Made by a program: the position numbers and the translations under genes. 51,412 nt of DNA from the IMG/VR virus record IMGVR_UViG_3300021579_000010, positions 1 to 51,412 of that record, one strand, 5' to 3'. This document shows positions 50,464 through 51,412 of the stretch, piece by piece. The stretch is from a virus. The notes under the pieces are model-generated. The model was not told where the DNA came from and ran no database searches. It saw only the letters and a list, made by a program, of their open reading frames with translations. Each line of letters starts with the position of its first letter. The first letter of the stretch is position 1.

Positions 50464-50679
50464 TTAATCGGCTAAAATTTGATCTAGTAATACTCTTATT
50501 TTTTTACCCTTATAGCTGATAATTGCACCTCCGAAATTACCGAACATGAATTGTTCTATTAATGTACGGGTAATTTGTTTACCTGATAAGGTAGTAAATG
50601 TGTGCTTTGATTTTACACCGTTAATATAATGCACGGATCTTGACCCGCTATTGTTTAAATAATAAGTTCCGTTTCTCAT
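50464..50679 (-). CDS. Unrecognised small protein
   Basis: 71 residues, predicted beta with central region SGKQITRTLIEQFMFGNFGGAIISYKGKKIRVLLDQ. Preceded by hairpin plus AACCAATCAAA leader. No family recognised. Confidence 0.5.
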   Translation of the reverse strand: MRNGTYYLNNSGSRSVHYINGVKSKHTFTTLSGKQITRTLIEQFMFGNFGGAIISYKGKKIRVLLDQILAD

Positions 50680-50705
50680 AAAATTTGAATTTTTGATTGG
50701 TTAAT

Positions 50706-50723
50706 ATACCGGTGGGCCGGTAT
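50706..50723 (-). promoter_or_regulatory. Hairpin leader of 50464-50679
   Basis: Perfect stem ATACCGG/CCGGTAT with loop TGGG, 26 bases upstream of the ATG, followed on the minus strand by AACCAATCAAAAATTCAAATTTT. Confidence 0.65.
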
Positions 50724-50747
50724 TTCGGGTAATAATGCCGTTATCAG

Positions 50748-50921
50748 TTAAACTATTTGCGTATAAAAACCTGAGTTAATACGGCGGGTAAATGTTGACA
50801 TTTTTATTTCGTATTGTGCACCGGTATTATCTAATACCAATACAGTTTGAAAATTACCCTCTGTTAAAGTAATTGTGCGTGTTAGGCCGTTTCTCTTAAC
50901 TACTGTTATTACTGTGTTCAT
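50748..50921 (-). CDS. First gene of the leftward operon
   Basis: 57 residues, beginning MNTVITVVKRNGLTRTITLTEG and ending RRINSGFYTQIV, basic. It starts 42 bases after the leftward -7 box. Its central TRTITLTEG resembles a segment of the next gene (TRTLIEQ), a possible weak paralogue. No family recognised. Confidence 0.6.
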   Translation of the reverse strand: MNTVITVVKRNGLTRTITLTEGNFQTVLVLDNTGAQYEIKMSTFTRRINSGFYTQIV

Positions 50922-50963
50922 TTTATTGTTAGTTTAAATCTCCGCTTTATTGCTTCGACATGT

Positions 50964-50995
50964 CAAAGATACAATGATTGTTTTGAAACAAACAA
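50964..50995 (-). promoter_or_regulatory. Promoter of the leftward operon
   Basis: Minus-strand -7 box TATCTTTG (plus-strand CAAAGATA, 50964-50971). A TTG lies 17 or 21 bases upstream (CAA at 50989 or 50993 on the plus strand). The first gene's ATG at 50921 is 42 bases downstream. Confidence 0.65.
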
Positions 50996-51059
50996 ATTAT
51001 TTTCGAAAATTCTTTTTTGTAATACGTAAATCATTGATTATGTGCGTTACTGGATTATG

Positions 51060-51112
51060 TAGATAGTAGGTATTAGATGGTAGATAGTAGGTATTAGATG
51101 GTAGATAGTAGG
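51060..51112. repeat. Tandem 21-bp repeat, 2.5 copies
   Basis: TAGATAGTAGGTATTAGATGG at 51060-51080 and 51081-51101, plus a partial copy (11 bases) at 51102-51112 that runs into the next repeat array. Probably protein-binding sites or an A/T-rich spacer in the control region. Confidence 0.8.
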
Positions 51113-51290
51113 TAACACTATAGCATAGCACCCTGGCAGCAGGTAACACTATAGCATAGCACCCTGGCAGCAGCCCGGAGCAGTAACACTATAGTACGGC
51201 ACCCTGGCAGCAGGTAACACTATAGCATAGCACCCTGGGAGCAGGTAACACTATAGCATAGCACCCTGGCAGCAGGCCAACAGGTAACAC
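51111..51290. repeat. 31-bp tandem repeat (iteron-like), five copies
   Basis: Unit GGTAACACTATAGCATAGC followed by ACCCTGGCAGCA. Copies at 51111-51141, 51142-51172, 51183-51212 (variant, 30 bp), 51213-51243, 51244-51274; the start GGTAACAC recurs at 51283-51290. Copies are spaced at 31-41 bases. The layout (directly repeated, near an A/T-rich segment) is like an iteron-type replication origin or a regulator array. Confidence 0.85.
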
Positions 51291-51399
51291 ATTATATGAT
51301 GCGCATGTTTGCAACAAACAAAGCTATTGATTATCAAATAGTTATGTATTTTGCTAATAACGTATTAAGGTACTCCCACACGTATTAGGATTTGGTGCA
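51291..51399. other. A/T-rich end of the control region, no gene seen
   Basis: About 110 bases between the repeat array and the terminal repeat, containing TTGCAACAAACAAAGC (51309-51324), which resembles in inverted form the GCTTTGTTGCAA repeats at 470 and 493. Nothing else recognised. Confidence 0.4.
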
Positions 51400-51412
51400 A
51401 TATATGGAAGCC
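51400..51412. repeat. Terminal direct repeat, right copy
   Basis: Exact 13-base copy of positions 1-13. Joining the two ends makes one continuous non-coding control region of about 1 kb between the leftward operon (first gene starts at 50921) and the rightward operon (first gene starts at 515). Confidence 0.8.

Noticed and set aside
51060-51290. CRISPR-like appearance of the repeat arrays
   Set aside because: Copies are adjacent or separated by at most 10 bases of degenerate sequence, with no unique spacers and no cas genes.
1-51412. Integrase, transposase, reverse transcriptase, CI-like repressor, or tRNA genes
   Set aside because: No catalytic or structural pattern of these was found, so a lysogeny or diversity-generating system is not claimed.

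Overview
This window is an essentially complete genome of a tailed bacteriophage with a contractile tail (myovirus morphology) that infects a member of the Bacteroidota. The tail module is Mu-like: sheath, tube, frameshifted assembly chaperone, tape measure, gp46/gp47/gp48-type baseplate, gpN/gpP/gp45-type hub and spike. Evidence for the host: promoters match the Bacteroidota -7 box TAnnTTTG, start codons sit in A-rich leaders without Shine-Dalgarno sequences, and five proteins carry signal peptides cleaved just before Gln (the Bacteroidota 'Q-rule'). The first and last 13 bases are identical, so the molecule is circular, circularly permuted or end-overlapping. No integrase, transposase, repressor, tRNA, CRISPR array or reverse transcriptase was seen.

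Layout. (1) About 50.94 kb to the end and 1-514, joined across the ends, form a roughly 1 kb gene-free control region: a leftward promoter, two tandem-repeat arrays, a ~300 bp nested inverted-repeat array around a 33-nt strictly alternating purine-pyrimidine tract, and a rightward promoter with paired repeats. It is the best candidate for replication origin plus divergent control. (2) 0.5-3.8 kb: packaging genes. (3) 3.87-16.0 kb: tail and baseplate, interrupted by one reversed secreted-protein gene (11.2-11.9 kb). (4) 16.0-17.8 kb: portal, a bidirectional terminator, then a reversed cassette of four tiny genes. (5) 18.7-24.2 kb: exported protein, ClpP-type protease with scaffold-like tail, decoration protein, major capsid protein and connectors. 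(6) 24.2-28.3 kb: fibre or adhesin-like proteins, two with signal peptides. (7) 28.3-30.7 kb: lysis module with small membrane proteins, a unimolecular-spanin candidate and a Cys/His endolysin. (8) 30.8-44.1 kb: rightward replication module (DUF2800 nuclease, DUF2815 SSB-like, SMC-like ATPase, family A polymerase, AEP/VapE-like primase-helicase, adenine/cytosine MTase, dCTP deaminase-like, VRR-NUC, YopX, SNF2 helicase) with a remnant of a cytosine methyltransferase. (9) 44.1-50.9 kb: leftward operon of small, mostly unrecognised genes, probably early host-takeover functions.

How it works together. The leftward and rightward blocks diverge from the control region. Two rightward late operons (tail from 3.87 kb, head from 18.74 kb) share a perfect 33-bp element 25-26 bp upstream of their -7 boxes, suggesting co-activation by one factor. 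The leftward operon repeatedly uses a hairpin followed by an A-rich leader (AACCAATCAAA) before start codons, suggesting shared post-transcriptional control. The most unusual points are this promoter element, the hairpin leaders, the mirrored origin-like array, the permuted order of morphogenesis genes, and the set of exported phage proteins, one with a C-terminus resembling a type IX secretion sorting domain.
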